A stretch of 64,000 bases of DNA from positions 3,596,001 through 3,660,000 of the forward strand of contig NZ_CP011494.1 in NCBI RefSeq assembly GCF_001043175.1, read 5' to 3'. Source of the DNA: Marinobacter psychrophilus (GTDB lineage Bacteria > Pseudomonadota > Gammaproteobacteria > Pseudomonadales > Oleiphilaceae). The position numbers and the translations under genes are program-made. The stretch's first letter is position 1. Each line of letters opens with the position of its first letter. The notes beneath the pieces are model-generated. The model was given only the letters and a program-made list of their open reading frames with translations, was not told the DNA's origin and made no database searches. Of the stretch, positions 18,970 to 27,857 are shown piece by piece.

Positions 18970-20556
18970 ATGCCTGAAGCTGTATGGATTTCCTTTGCAT
19001 TTTGTCTTGGCCTGCTGGTCAAGGTGGTTCATTTACCACCCCTGGTGGGTTATCTGGCGGCCGGTTTCACACTCAGCGCACTAACGGCGTTCCCGGGTTC
19101 CAATATCTCTGCCGAGCCCACCGAAGTATTAGGCCACATTGCCCACCTGGGCGTGTTACTGATGCTGTTTACGGTGGGCTTGAAGTTGAAATTCAAGACC
19201 ATCATCAGCCCCGAGGTTATTGGCGGTAGCCTGCTGCACTTTGGCATAACCTGCTTTGTGTTCACTCCCGGGTTGTATCTAATTTTGGATATTACCTGGT
19301 ACGTTGCCTTCATGCTGGCGGCGGCACTGTCGTTTTCATCCACTATTCTGGTCGCTAAAGTGCTGGATAGTAAGCGCGAGTTACGCGCATTCCATGGCCG
19401 CGTAGCCATCGGTATTCTGGTTATGCAAGACCTGATCGCACTGGTCGTAATGAGCCTGGCTGCGGGGAAAACGCCGTCGGAATGGGCCTTGATTGTGTTC
19501 GGCCTGCCGCTATTGCGACCATTGCTGTTCCGCCTGTTGGATGCCAGCGGCCACGATGAACTACTGGTGCTGTTGGGCATGCTTTTAGCACTGGTATTGG
19601 GCGGCTTGGGCTTTGAAGCCTTGGGCCTGAGCTCCGAGCTTGGTGCCTTGCTGTTTGGTGCGGTGCTGGCCAATCACCCACGCAGTCAGGAGCTGGCCAA
19701 ATCTCTGTGGAGTGTGAAAGAAATATTCCTGGTTGGGTTTTTCCTGCAAATCGGCATTGGCGGGCTGCCAGACGCCCATTCACTAATGTTTGCATTGGCT
19801 GCCAGCCTGATTCTACCGTTGAAAGGAATACTGTTTTTCTTCCTCATGATTCTGTTCCGCCTGCGTGCGCGCAGCAGTTTTCTAACGTCGTTGGCGCTGA
19901 CCAACTACAGCGAATTCGGCCTGATTGTGGCCAGCATTGCGCTGCCCCAATGGATGGTGCCGTTGGCCATCAGCGTGGCGCTGTCGTTTGTCATTTCAGC
20001 GCCCCTGAATCGCATCGCTCACAGCCTTTACGAGCGCTTTGCCAGCCGCCTGGAATGCTACGAAACCAATAACCATCACCCAGACGAACAACCCTTGGCG
20101 CTGTCTGACGCCAAGGTTCTCATCCTGGGTATGGGGCGCACCGGTACCGCCGCTTACGACTGGCTGATCGAAACCGAACCGACCCTGGTCGGGCTGGATT
20201 CTGACCCCAACAAAATCACCCAACACGGCGTGGCCGGGCGCAATGTGGTGTTTGCCGACGCTGAAGACACCACCTTCTGGAGCAATCTGCATATGCCCCA
20301 GGTGCATTCAGTAATTCTCGCCATGGCCGACATTGAAGGCAAACTGATTGCCGCCCGCATGCTGCGGCGCATGGGTTTCACCGGCTACATTGTGGCCCAC
20401 ACCATGTTCCAGGACGAAGCTCACCAAATACGTGAAGCCGGCGCCGACGACGCCTACCTGACCATGAGCGAAACCGGTGTAGCCCTGGCAAGCCACATCA
20501 TAGAGCGGGAAGCCTCGGAGCCAGATATTGCTCTGAAACCGTTAGGCCGCGGATAA
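18970..20556 (+). CDS. Kef-type cation:proton antiporter with a TrkA-N domain
   Basis: The 528 residues comprise about twelve membrane segments (1-370) of the CPA2 monovalent cation:proton antiporter family, followed by a cytoplasmic Rossmann domain (about 378-510) with the nucleotide motif ILGMGRTGTAAYDW and the acidic GLDSDPNK. The sequence LPPLVGYLAAGF near the N-terminus is typical of Kef/YbaL proteins. It probably exports potassium or sodium in exchange for protons under NAD(H)-linked control. It stands alone; no KefF/KefG ancillary gene adjoins it. Confidence 0.88.
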   Translation: MPEAVWISFAFCLGLLVKVVHLPPLVGYLAAGFTLSALTAFPGSNISAEPTEVLGHIAHLGVLLMLFTVGLKLKFKTIISPEVIGGSLLHFGITCFVFTPGLYLILDITWYVAFMLAAALSFSSTILVAKVLDSKRELRAFHGRVAIGILVMQDLIALVVMSLAAGKTPSEWALIVFGLPLLRPLLFRLLDASGHDELLVLLGMLLALVLGGLGFEALGLSSELGALLFGAVLANHPRSQELAKSLWSVKEIFLVGFFLQIGIGGLPDAHSLMFALAASLILPLKGILFFFLMILFRLRARSSFLTSLALTNYSEFGLIVASIALPQWMVPLAISVALSFVISAPLNRIAHSLYERFASRLECYETNNHHPDEQPLALSDAKVLILGMGRTGTAAYDWLIETEPTLVGLDSDPNKITQHGVAGRNVVFADAEDTTFWSNLHMPQVHSVILAMADIEGKLIAARMLRRMGFTGYIVAHTMFQDEAHQIREAGADDAYLTMSETGVALASHIIEREASEPDIALKPLGRG

Positions 20557-20623
20557 GCCAGCGACGAGTGCGGAGCTGACCCTGGCTGCCCATTTAAGCT
20601 CTACTGTAGCCTGATAAAAGCAG

Positions 20624-20953
20624 TCACGCCCACACCCACATGATCATCGGCACCGCTACCACCGTCACTATGATCGATAACGGCAAACCCAGGCGCCAGT
20701 AGTCACCAAACTGATAGCCGCCGGGCTCCATCACCAGTGCGTTAGACCGGTGGCCAATGGGTGTCATGAAGGCGGATGAGGCCCCCATGGCTACCGCCAT
20801 CAACACCGCGTCGGTAGGCACGTTTAGCGATGTTGCCAGGCTCAAAGCGACCGGCGCCAGCATCGACACCACATCAAACCGCAGTCGATTCCAGATAAAC
20901 AGCGCCAGCGTAATGCCCAATACCGTAAACACAATGCCTTGATCCAGATTCAA
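20624..20953 (-). pseudogene. SLC13-family permease remnant with a large internal deletion
   Basis: The 109-residue frame starts at TTG 20953 with AGGAG about 11 bases upstream. It joins the extreme N-terminus of an SLC13 (TrkA-C containing) permease (GIVFTVLGITLALFIWNRLR, then FDVVSML) directly to its C-terminal membrane region (APVALSLATSLNVP, AFMTPIGHRSNALVM, PGGYQFGDYWRLGLPL). Intact relatives are several hundred residues long, so most of the transport core and the RCK domains are missing without a frameshift. It could still yield a three-helix membrane peptide, but transport is unlikely. The call rests on recognising both ends of the family. Confidence 0.72.
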
Positions 20954-21024
20954 TCGCCCTGCTCCTGCCTGAACACGCTGTTTCTATTAGCATAGAACAA
21001 GACCTCAACCTTGATCCGGCGCCA

Positions 21025-21065
21025 CAAAAAAACCCGCACCTGGCGAACCAGTGTGCGGGTTTTTA
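21025..21065 (-). terminator. Rho-independent terminator after aceA
   Basis: AACCCGCAC and GTGCGGGTT arms with a 13-base loop are flanked by A and T runs, 50 bases beyond the aceA stop. The A run at 21026-21032 becomes the terminal U run of the aceA transcript. Confidence 0.88.
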
Positions 21066-21114
21066 AATCCCGGAAAAGGGAGTTGCGGCGTCCGTGCCGC
21101 GTCAGATCAGCCTG

Positions 21115-22707
21115 TTAACCAAACTGATTCATGGTGTTGTCTTTACCACCGGCTTTCAACGCGGCGTCGCCAGCGAAAAATTCTTTGTGGTCGTCACCAA
21201 TGTTAGAGCCGGCCATGTCCTGGTGCTTAACAGTGGCGATACCCTGGCGGATTTCCTTGCGCTGAACACCGGCCACATAGGCCAGCATGCCTTCGGCACC
21301 GAAGTAACCTTTGGCCAGATTGTCGGTAGACAGGGCTGCCGTGTGATAAGTCGGCAGCGTGATCAGGTGGTGAAATACACCGGCTTCGCGAGCGGCATCG
21401 CGCTGGAAGTCAGCCGTCCACTGATCGGCCAGCTTGCCCAAGTCGGTGCTGTCGTATTCTTCGCTCATCAGCGCAGCACGCTCGTAGCCCGATACGTCTT
21501 TGCCTTCTTCTTTCCAGGAATCGAACACCTGCTGGCGGAAACTCAGGGTCCAGTTGAACGACGGGCTGTTGTTGTAAACCAGCTTGGCGTTAGGAACCAC
21601 TTCCTTGATGCGGTTAACCATCGCTGCGATCTGGCCAACGTGAGGCTTCTCGGTTTCGATCCACAGCATGTCAGCGCCGTTCTGCAGGCTGGTGATGCAA
21701 TCCAGAATAACCCGGTCTTCGCCACTACCTGCCTTGAACTGGAACAAACCAGACGCCAGGCGCTTGGGCTTGACTAGCTGACCGTTTTGCTTGATCACCA
21801 CGTCGCCGTTATTAATGTCTTCGGCTTTGGCAATCACCTCACCGTCGATAAAGCTGTTGTACTGGTCGCCCAGGTCACCCGGCTCTTCAGTAACAGCAAT
21901 CTTCTGAGTCAGGCCAGCGCCCAAAGAGTCAGTACGCGCAACAATCACGCCGTCATCCACACCCAGTTCCAGGAAGGCCAAACGCACAGCGTTTATCTTG
22001 GCCAGGAAGTCAGCGTGGGGAACGGTTACTTTGCCATCTTGGTGGCCGCACTGCTTCTCGTCCGATACCTGGTTTTCGATCTGGATACAGCAGGCACCGG
22101 CTTCAATCATCTGCCTGGCCAGCAGGTAAGTAGCTTCGGCGTTACCAAAACCGGCATCGATGTCGGCAATAATCGGCACAATGTGAGTCTGGTGGTTATC
22201 AATCTGGCTTATCAACTGCTCAGCCTTGGCGTCGTCGCCGGCGTTCTGAGCTTCTTCTAAATCGCGGAACAGATGGTTCAGCTCCCAGGAATCAGCTTGG
22301 CGCAGAAAGGTGTACAACTCGCCAATCAGGCTGGATACGGCGGTTTTCTCGTGCATAGACTGGTCTGGCAGCGGGCCGAACTCTGAACGCAGGGCGGCAA
22401 CCATCCAACCGGACAGGTACAAGTAACGGCGTGAGGTATCGCCGAAGTGCTTCTTGATGGAAATCATCTTCTGCTGGCCGATAAAACCGTGCCAGCAACC
22501 CAAAGACTGGGTGTATTGAGAGGTATCGTTATCGTAGTTCGCCATGTCTTCGCGCATAATCTTGGCGGTGTACTTGGCGATATCCAGACCGGTCTGAAAT
22601 TTGTTCTGGGCGCGCATACGGGCCGCGTGCTCAGGCTTGATGGCGTTCCAGGTAGGATTCTGTTTCAACAGAGTGGTAAGGGCATCAACGTCTTTTGAGT
22701 AGGGCAT
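21115..22707 (-). CDS. aceA: Isocitrate lyase (long form)
   Basis: It cleaves isocitrate to glyoxylate and succinate in the glyoxylate bypass, needed on acetate, fatty acids or alkanes. The 530-residue length marks the longer isocitrate lyase typical of Pseudomonas, Acinetobacter and Marinobacter rather than the 434-residue E. coli enzyme. The active-site motif is KQCGHQDGK with catalytic C220; ADIDAGFGNAEATYLLARQM and RTDSLGA are also present. The start has AAAGGA seven bases upstream. No malate synthase gene lies nearby. Confidence 0.95.
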   Translation of the reverse strand: MPYSKDVDALTTLLKQNPTWNAIKPEHAARMRAQNKFQTGLDIAKYTAKIMREDMANYDNDTSQYTQSLGCWHGFIGQQKMISIKKHFGDTSRRYLYLSGWMVAALRSEFGPLPDQSMHEKTAVSSLIGELYTFLRQADSWELNHLFRDLEEAQNAGDDAKAEQLISQIDNHQTHIVPIIADIDAGFGNAEATYLLARQMIEAGACCIQIENQVSDEKQCGHQDGKVTVPHADFLAKINAVRLAFLELGVDDGVIVARTDSLGAGLTQKIAVTEEPGDLGDQYNSFIDGEVIAKAEDINNGDVVIKQNGQLVKPKRLASGLFQFKAGSGEDRVILDCITSLQNGADMLWIETEKPHVGQIAAMVNRIKEVVPNAKLVYNNSPSFNWTLSFRQQVFDSWKEEGKDVSGYERAALMSEEYDSTDLGKLADQWTADFQRDAAREAGVFHHLITLPTYHTAALSTDNLAKGYFGAEGMLAYVAGVQRKEIRQGIATVKHQDMAGSNIGDDHKEFFAGDAALKAGGKDNTMNQFG

Positions 22708-22922
22708 GGTTCATTCCTTTGTACGTCAGTTTTTTCAAGGGCGTCGAATTTAAATCCAATTCTTCCCGGACATTGGCGACTACTTTAATGCCTCTCACCG
22801 CATAACTGAAATTTATATAATCTATATTCAGCATTTTTTTTGTGAATGGTTTGGCAGCATCAAAACCGGATGTCAACCGTTTACAAATCCACAGCAGACA
22901 GCCTCGGTGATGACGGTAAGTA

Positions 22923-24884
22923 TTAATCAGATACCTGGTCTGTTAAACACAAAATCACCAACCGGTCTCCAGGCTTAACATCAAGATAATCCCGCCTCGG
23001 CGGGTTTAGCCTCAGATGCCGACCCTTGGCATCCGCCTGGCTTCGATAGATGCCAAGCGCTATTTCGCCCTCTTTCGCCAACGTTCGTTCCAGCAACTGA
23101 AAATCAACGCTAGCCGGAAGCGTGTAATCGCCCGGGTCCCGAAATTGAATTTCCGCACCACCCACCGTGAAGAGCTCATCCAAGACCACTCGCAACTCTC
23201 GCCTCAGGGCCACCTGAGCCAGAACATGGCTGAGTATCATCGGGCTGATCAACATTTCGCTGCCGTGGTTGTACAGCAAATGGCTGTTGTCCGGATCGCT
23301 CAGTTCCATGATCAACTGCGGACGCCGTAGTTGATCCGCCAGTACATCTTCCAATTGTAAATAACCCACCATGGTGCGGGCGTCAGCTTCTTCGCCGGAG
23401 GCAAGGCGATCGCTGCTCAGCAGCATCACTGTGTCGTAGGCCGCTGGCTGCAATTGGCGCAGCTCGGCTTCAACCATATAATCGGCTTCGATGTGCTGAA
23501 CAACCATGTCTACCTTTTTCCCCAGATGGCGCCGGGTCCGCTCGTCGCGCTCCGCCGCGCCGACAACCGAAATCACATCCACTTGAAACGGCCGATAGTG
23601 GTAACTCGACAACTCCGCCAGCAGGCTGGGCACCCGTCGATTCCAGCCCAACACCAGTATTCTCTGGAGTTTCTGCACCGGCGCGGCGGTCACTATCCGT
23701 GGGCAACCACGCTGAACCACGGGTAACGGCAGCAGCTTGGGGTTGAGGTCGGTTTCGGCGTAAAACCGCGCCATCATGATCACCCGGTCTTCTTCGTTAA
23801 TCACACTGTCTGTTGGCGCCATCAACCAAACTTTCCACTGTTCACCCTGGCGTTTCAGCAGGCCCAACACAATCGCCAGCGGACGCTGCGCGGCCACCTC
23901 AGCGAGGGTCATGCCAACCATCGTTTCGCCACCGCGCACATACAGTTCGTTACCGTCGCCAGCGGTGAGCAGTTCGTTATAAATTTCCGACAGGCCCGGA
24001 TGCAAGATATTCTGCGCCATCAAACGGCTTATGGTGGCATCGCCGGCCACCACTTCTACCGCACCGGGATAGGCTCGTTGGATCACCGGCAATTTTCGCA
24101 AGTCCTGAATCTCGGCCACGACATAAGGCAGTGGCACGTTGTATTGGCGTGCCTGAGCGGCAATCGACAGCAGCGCTTTGACGATTTCCACATCCCGCGT
24201 TAGCAGGCTGCCGGCGTCTATATGGCCGCTGGGCACAATAACTGCGGCGGCATCCAGACACGCAACCCTATGCAGGGCGTCGGGCTGAATGGGTGAACCG
24301 CTGCGCAAAATGATCTGCCGCGCACGACGGCCGATACCGGGCTCCATGCGTAATTCGTGTACCTGCTCCGCACTGGCATGCTCTGAGAGCACTACTAGAT
24401 TGAGCTGGCCGGCATCGTGCTTCTCCAGAAACCGACGCATACGGCCTGATGCACTGAGCAATTCCGTCAGCAATGGCAGGGTATGCCGGGTCCAGCCCAA
24501 CACCACAATGTGATTTTTCAGCGTGACCGGAGTCAGGCCCCGCTCCAGTTCCTCCATTTTGGCAATCAGCCAGCGGGTGAGGATGGCAACCAAGGTGCCC
24601 ATAAACACAACATAACCGCTGACGGTAAGCAGGGTAGATACAAAACGCTGCCAAGCGCCTACGTCATCCCCCAGATAGCCGGGATCTGTCAGGCGCAAAA
24701 ACGCCCACCAAACGGCCGCGCCTACACTGTCAAATTTTTGCCCGACCGCCAATACCGCAAGTCCGCCAGCAATCGAAATCAGCGCAATAAAGGCGGCAAC
24801 CACCAATAGCTGGAAACCCGCACCTTTTACCAACTGGCGCTCAACAACGAACTTAATGCGGTCCACAATTCGGAATGGCAGCAT
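22923..24884 (-). CDS. CASTOR/POLLUX-like ion channel with paired NAD-binding domains
   Basis: The 653 residues have an N-terminal membrane region with hydrophobic segments at about 22-48 and 82-105, and a pore-like loop AVWWAFLRLTDPGYLGDD between them. Two Rossmann/RCK-type domains follow: IVVLGWTRHTLPLL near residue 127 and RILVLGWNRRVPSLL near residue 391. This layout matches bacterial homologues of plant CASTOR/POLLUX channels. The pore lacks the potassium-channel TVGYG filter, so ion selectivity is open. It lies 106 bases downstream of the SulP gene on the same strand; co-transcription is possible. Confidence 0.8.
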   Translation of the reverse strand: MLPFRIVDRIKFVVERQLVKGAGFQLLVVAAFIALISIAGGLAVLAVGQKFDSVGAAVWWAFLRLTDPGYLGDDVGAWQRFVSTLLTVSGYVVFMGTLVAILTRWLIAKMEELERGLTPVTLKNHIVVLGWTRHTLPLLTELLSASGRMRRFLEKHDAGQLNLVVLSEHASAEQVHELRMEPGIGRRARQIILRSGSPIQPDALHRVACLDAAAVIVPSGHIDAGSLLTRDVEIVKALLSIAAQARQYNVPLPYVVAEIQDLRKLPVIQRAYPGAVEVVAGDATISRLMAQNILHPGLSEIYNELLTAGDGNELYVRGGETMVGMTLAEVAAQRPLAIVLGLLKRQGEQWKVWLMAPTDSVINEEDRVIMMARFYAETDLNPKLLPLPVVQRGCPRIVTAAPVQKLQRILVLGWNRRVPSLLAELSSYHYRPFQVDVISVVGAAERDERTRRHLGKKVDMVVQHIEADYMVEAELRQLQPAAYDTVMLLSSDRLASGEEADARTMVGYLQLEDVLADQLRRPQLIMELSDPDNSHLLYNHGSEMLISPMILSHVLAQVALRRELRVVLDELFTVGGAEIQFRDPGDYTLPASVDFQLLERTLAKEGEIALGIYRSQADAKGRHLRLNPPRRDYLDVKPGDRLVILCLTDQVSD

Positions 24885-24990
24885 GCAAAACCTTTTTTGC
24901 TGTTAGCTGGAGCACTTTATTATCAGAGCGCCGTTTATCAGAGCTCCATTTGTTGGAACTCGATTTTATAGCAGGTGATGTTGATAGCGA

Positions 24991-26712
24991 TCAGTGCTCG
25001 CCGACTTGCACCAGAGCATCAGCCAGTGTGTGTGTAAAGCGGCTAACACCGTTTACCGGCGCCACCCCTGCACGAGCCAGAGCTCGCAGTGGCTGGAACT
25101 GCAAATCGGCAATAATAATACGAGTACCATCGCGCTCGCAGGCAGCCAGGAGCTTATTCAATGCAGACAGACCGCCTGCGTCAAGCAAGGTCACGCCATC
25201 CATATACAGTATAAAACCACGGGCGTTTTTGGACAGTGCCGCCAGCTCGCCAAAGATGCGCTCAGCGGCGGCAAAGAACAGCGGCCCGTTGATCTTGAAC
25301 ACCTGCCAGCCGGCAGGCAAATTAGCCTGCGTCACCCGCAGGTTGGTGGATATGTCAGTCACCCGTGTCATCCGCGCCATTTCGCGCATGAACAACACCG
25401 CTGCCAGCAGAACGCCTGTGGTAATGGCAATCACCATATCCAGCGCCACCGTCAGGCTAAAGCAGGTCAGGAACACCAGAACATCGCCGCGGGGCGCGGT
25501 TTTCAGAAGATGCACGGCTTTTGGCGCTTCGCTCATATTCCACGCCACTATCAGCAGCAACGCCGCCATCGCCGGCATTGGCATGTAAGACAGCACCCCT
25601 GCCAACGCTACCAGCGCCAGCACCACCACCAGCGAGTGCACAATTGCAGAAACCGGCGACTCGGCGCCAGCGCGATAGTTGGCGGCCGAGCGAGCGATCG
25701 CCGCGGTGGCTGTAATACCACCGAAGAAGGGTGCGATTATGTTGGCCAGACCCTGCCCCAGCAATTCACTGTTGGCACTGTGGCGCTTACCGGTCATGCC
25801 ATCCAGCACCACCGCACACAGTAAGGATTCAATCGCGCCCAACATGGCAATGGCAAACGCTGCCGGAATCAGAGCCTGAATCAGATTCCAGGACACCACC
25901 AGGGGGCTGCCATCGGCACCGGCCCGCTGCCAGGGCAAAATAAACTCGGGCAAGACCGGAGGAATGCCACTGCCACTGGTTCCATCGGCTAATAAATAAC
26001 TGAAACGCGAACCGATGGTATCGATGGAGGCACCCTGGCTGTTCAGCCACAGCGCCAACAAACTACCGACGATTACAGCGGGCAAATGCGGCGGCACCGC
26101 TGTTTTCAACCGCGGCCACAGAAGCATGATCGCCAATGTGACACCGGCTACCAGAGTACTCATGGCATCCAGAGAGGGCACCGCTTGAACCAGCGCAGCC
26201 AGCTTTCCCCAATAATGCTCGGGCATGGCCGCAATCGGCAAACCGAACAGGTCTTTCACCTGAAGAGTTGCGATCACCACCGCAATACCGCCGGTAAATC
26301 CCAGAGTCACCGGCTCCGGTATGTACTCTATAAAGCGCCCCAAGCGCATAACCGCCATAATTAGAAGCAACACCCCGGACATCACCGTGGCTAGCAGCAA
26401 ACCGCCCAAGCCGTATTCTTGGGCAATGGGATATAGAATCACCACAAAAGCGGCGGTAGGACCGGAAATGCTGTAACGGCTGCCGCCCGTGAGCGCAATC
26501 ACCGCGCCGGCAATAATGGCCGTATACAAACCGTATTGAGGGGCCACACCGCTGGCAATAGCCAGTGCCATGGCCAACGGAATAGCAATAATTCCCACGG
26601 TAATACCGGCCATTATATCTTTTGCAAAACGCCGGGAACTGTAGGGCTCCTGCACGCAGGCTTCGCGGATCGCGTGGCCTGGGCGCAGGGAAAACAAATG
26701 ACTGCGGGACAT
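24991..26712 (-). CDS. SulP family anion transporter with a C-terminal STAS domain
   Basis: The protein has about twelve to fourteen membrane segments, the SulP start motif (AKDIMAGITVGIIAIPLAMA), GLYTAIIAGAVIALTGGSRY, and a cytoplasmic STAS domain at about the last 130 residues (YMDGVTLLDAGGLSALNKLL). SulP proteins carry sulfate, bicarbonate or dicarboxylates; no carbonic anhydrase or sulfur gene adjoins, so the substrate is open. An ATG at 26748 would add 12 residues but overlaps a TATAAT box (26752-26747), so ATG 26712 (573 residues) is preferred. It is divergent from the ChaN-like gene. Confidence 0.88.
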   Translation of the reverse strand: MSRSHLFSLRPGHAIREACVQEPYSSRRFAKDIMAGITVGIIAIPLAMALAIASGVAPQYGLYTAIIAGAVIALTGGSRYSISGPTAAFVVILYPIAQEYGLGGLLLATVMSGVLLLIMAVMRLGRFIEYIPEPVTLGFTGGIAVVIATLQVKDLFGLPIAAMPEHYWGKLAALVQAVPSLDAMSTLVAGVTLAIMLLWPRLKTAVPPHLPAVIVGSLLALWLNSQGASIDTIGSRFSYLLADGTSGSGIPPVLPEFILPWQRAGADGSPLVVSWNLIQALIPAAFAIAMLGAIESLLCAVVLDGMTGKRHSANSELLGQGLANIIAPFFGGITATAAIARSAANYRAGAESPVSAIVHSLVVVLALVALAGVLSYMPMPAMAALLLIVAWNMSEAPKAVHLLKTAPRGDVLVFLTCFSLTVALDMVIAITTGVLLAAVLFMREMARMTRVTDISTNLRVTQANLPAGWQVFKINGPLFFAAAERIFGELAALSKNARGFILYMDGVTLLDAGGLSALNKLLAACERDGTRIIIADLQFQPLRALARAGVAPVNGVSRFTHTLADALVQVGEH

Positions 26713-26823
26713 AAACAACTTGCCTGTACGAAGGGCTTCGTCCGGCATTATACTCGCTATACAGGCAGATCGTATTCGGAAAACTTATTAGTAGTGTGCT
26801 TACCGCAACGGAATTTCGCGCTT

Positions 26824-27849
26824 ATGTCCACAAGTCTTTGCAACGTTCGTTACCTGATTGGCGCTTTAGTGTTGGCAATAACCGCCGGCTGCGCGACCTC
26901 CCCAACCTCACACAACACCTTGAAAGCACCGCTAAACCAGTATCAGGCGCAGATAGTTGACCCGAAGTCTGACACCCTGAATACGTTAACCGTAGAGCAG
27001 TTGGCAAGGCGCTTAGCCGACGCCGATGTGGTGGTCGTTGGCGAATATCACGGCCATCATGCCAGCCATCTGCTGCAAGCTCAGCTACAGTTGGCGCTGT
27101 TTCAGCAGCAACCCCAACAGATACTGAGCATGGAGCAATTTGAAACCCATCAGCAGGATGCGCTAAACCAGTATCTGGCGGGCAGCAGCGGCGAAAGCGA
27201 AATGATTGAAGACACCGGCGCCTGGGACAATTATCGCGCGTCTTACCGGCCGCTGGTCGAGTTCGCTCTTAGCCATCAATTACCCGTGATCGCTGCCAAT
27301 GCACCGGGTGCCATCGTGCGTTGTGTCGGCCGCGAAGGGCCGCACATCATTGACGATTTATCTCAGGCACAGCGCCAAACCATTGCCCAACAACCGTTTC
27401 TGGACACCCCGGCCTACCGGCAACGCTTTGATGACGCCATTGGTGCGAGTCATGGCGGCGACGACGACGACGGCGCTATGAAACAGCGGCTGGACAACAG
27501 CTACAAAGCACAGCTACTGCGCGACAACACCATGGCCGAACGCATTTTGCAGGCCCGCCGGGATTACCCGGGCCAACAGATACTGCACATAAACGGCATT
27601 TTCCACAGCGAACAACGTCAGGGCGCGGTAGCGTTGCTGCACGCACGTGCTCCAGAGTTGAACATCAAGGTGATCAGCCCGGTTTTCTGGCCCGAAGATG
27701 AAGCCATGCCAGAGTTGTCCGACCATCGTACCAATGGTGACTTCCTGTATTTTCTGCAGCCACTGCCCGACGCTTACAAAAGCGACGACCGTCGCAACCG
27801 CGCCATGCGCGAGCGTTTCAGCCAAGCCGAACAGCAACCCTGCAACTAA
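26824..27849 (+). CDS. ChaN-like (DUF399) lipoprotein
   Basis: Starting at ATG 26824 gives 341 residues with a lipoprotein signal (IGALVLAITAGC, lipidated at about C23). The ChaN/DUF399 core includes VVVVGEYHGHHASHLLQAQL near residue 76, SMEQFE and INGIFHSEQRQGAVALL. ChaN of Campylobacter binds two cofacial haems between dimers and is iron-regulated; here haem binding is inferred from family only. The long in-frame upstream extension (from 26536) runs antisense through the SulP start and is not used. It converges on the GH84 gene with an 8-base gap. Confidence 0.87.
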   Translation: MSTSLCNVRYLIGALVLAITAGCATSPTSHNTLKAPLNQYQAQIVDPKSDTLNTLTVEQLARRLADADVVVVGEYHGHHASHLLQAQLQLALFQQQPQQILSMEQFETHQQDALNQYLAGSSGESEMIEDTGAWDNYRASYRPLVEFALSHQLPVIAANAPGAIVRCVGREGPHIIDDLSQAQRQTIAQQPFLDTPAYRQRFDDAIGASHGGDDDDGAMKQRLDNSYKAQLLRDNTMAERILQARRDYPGQQILHINGIFHSEQRQGAVALLHARAPELNIKVISPVFWPEDEAMPELSDHRTNGDFLYFLQPLPDAYKSDDRRNRAMRERFSQAEQQPCN

Positions 27850-27857
27850 CTAACAGA

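Noticed and set aside
22708..22876. 63-codon frame overlapping the start of aceA on the same strand
   Set aside because: It lies in the AT-rich aceA leader and overlaps the aceA start in another frame, with no ribosome site or protein-like composition; I treat it as untranslated leader.
26536..26823. 96-codon N-terminal extension of the ChaN-like protein
   Set aside because: It runs antisense through the SulP start, lacks protein-like character and hides the lipoprotein signal that begins at ATG 26824.
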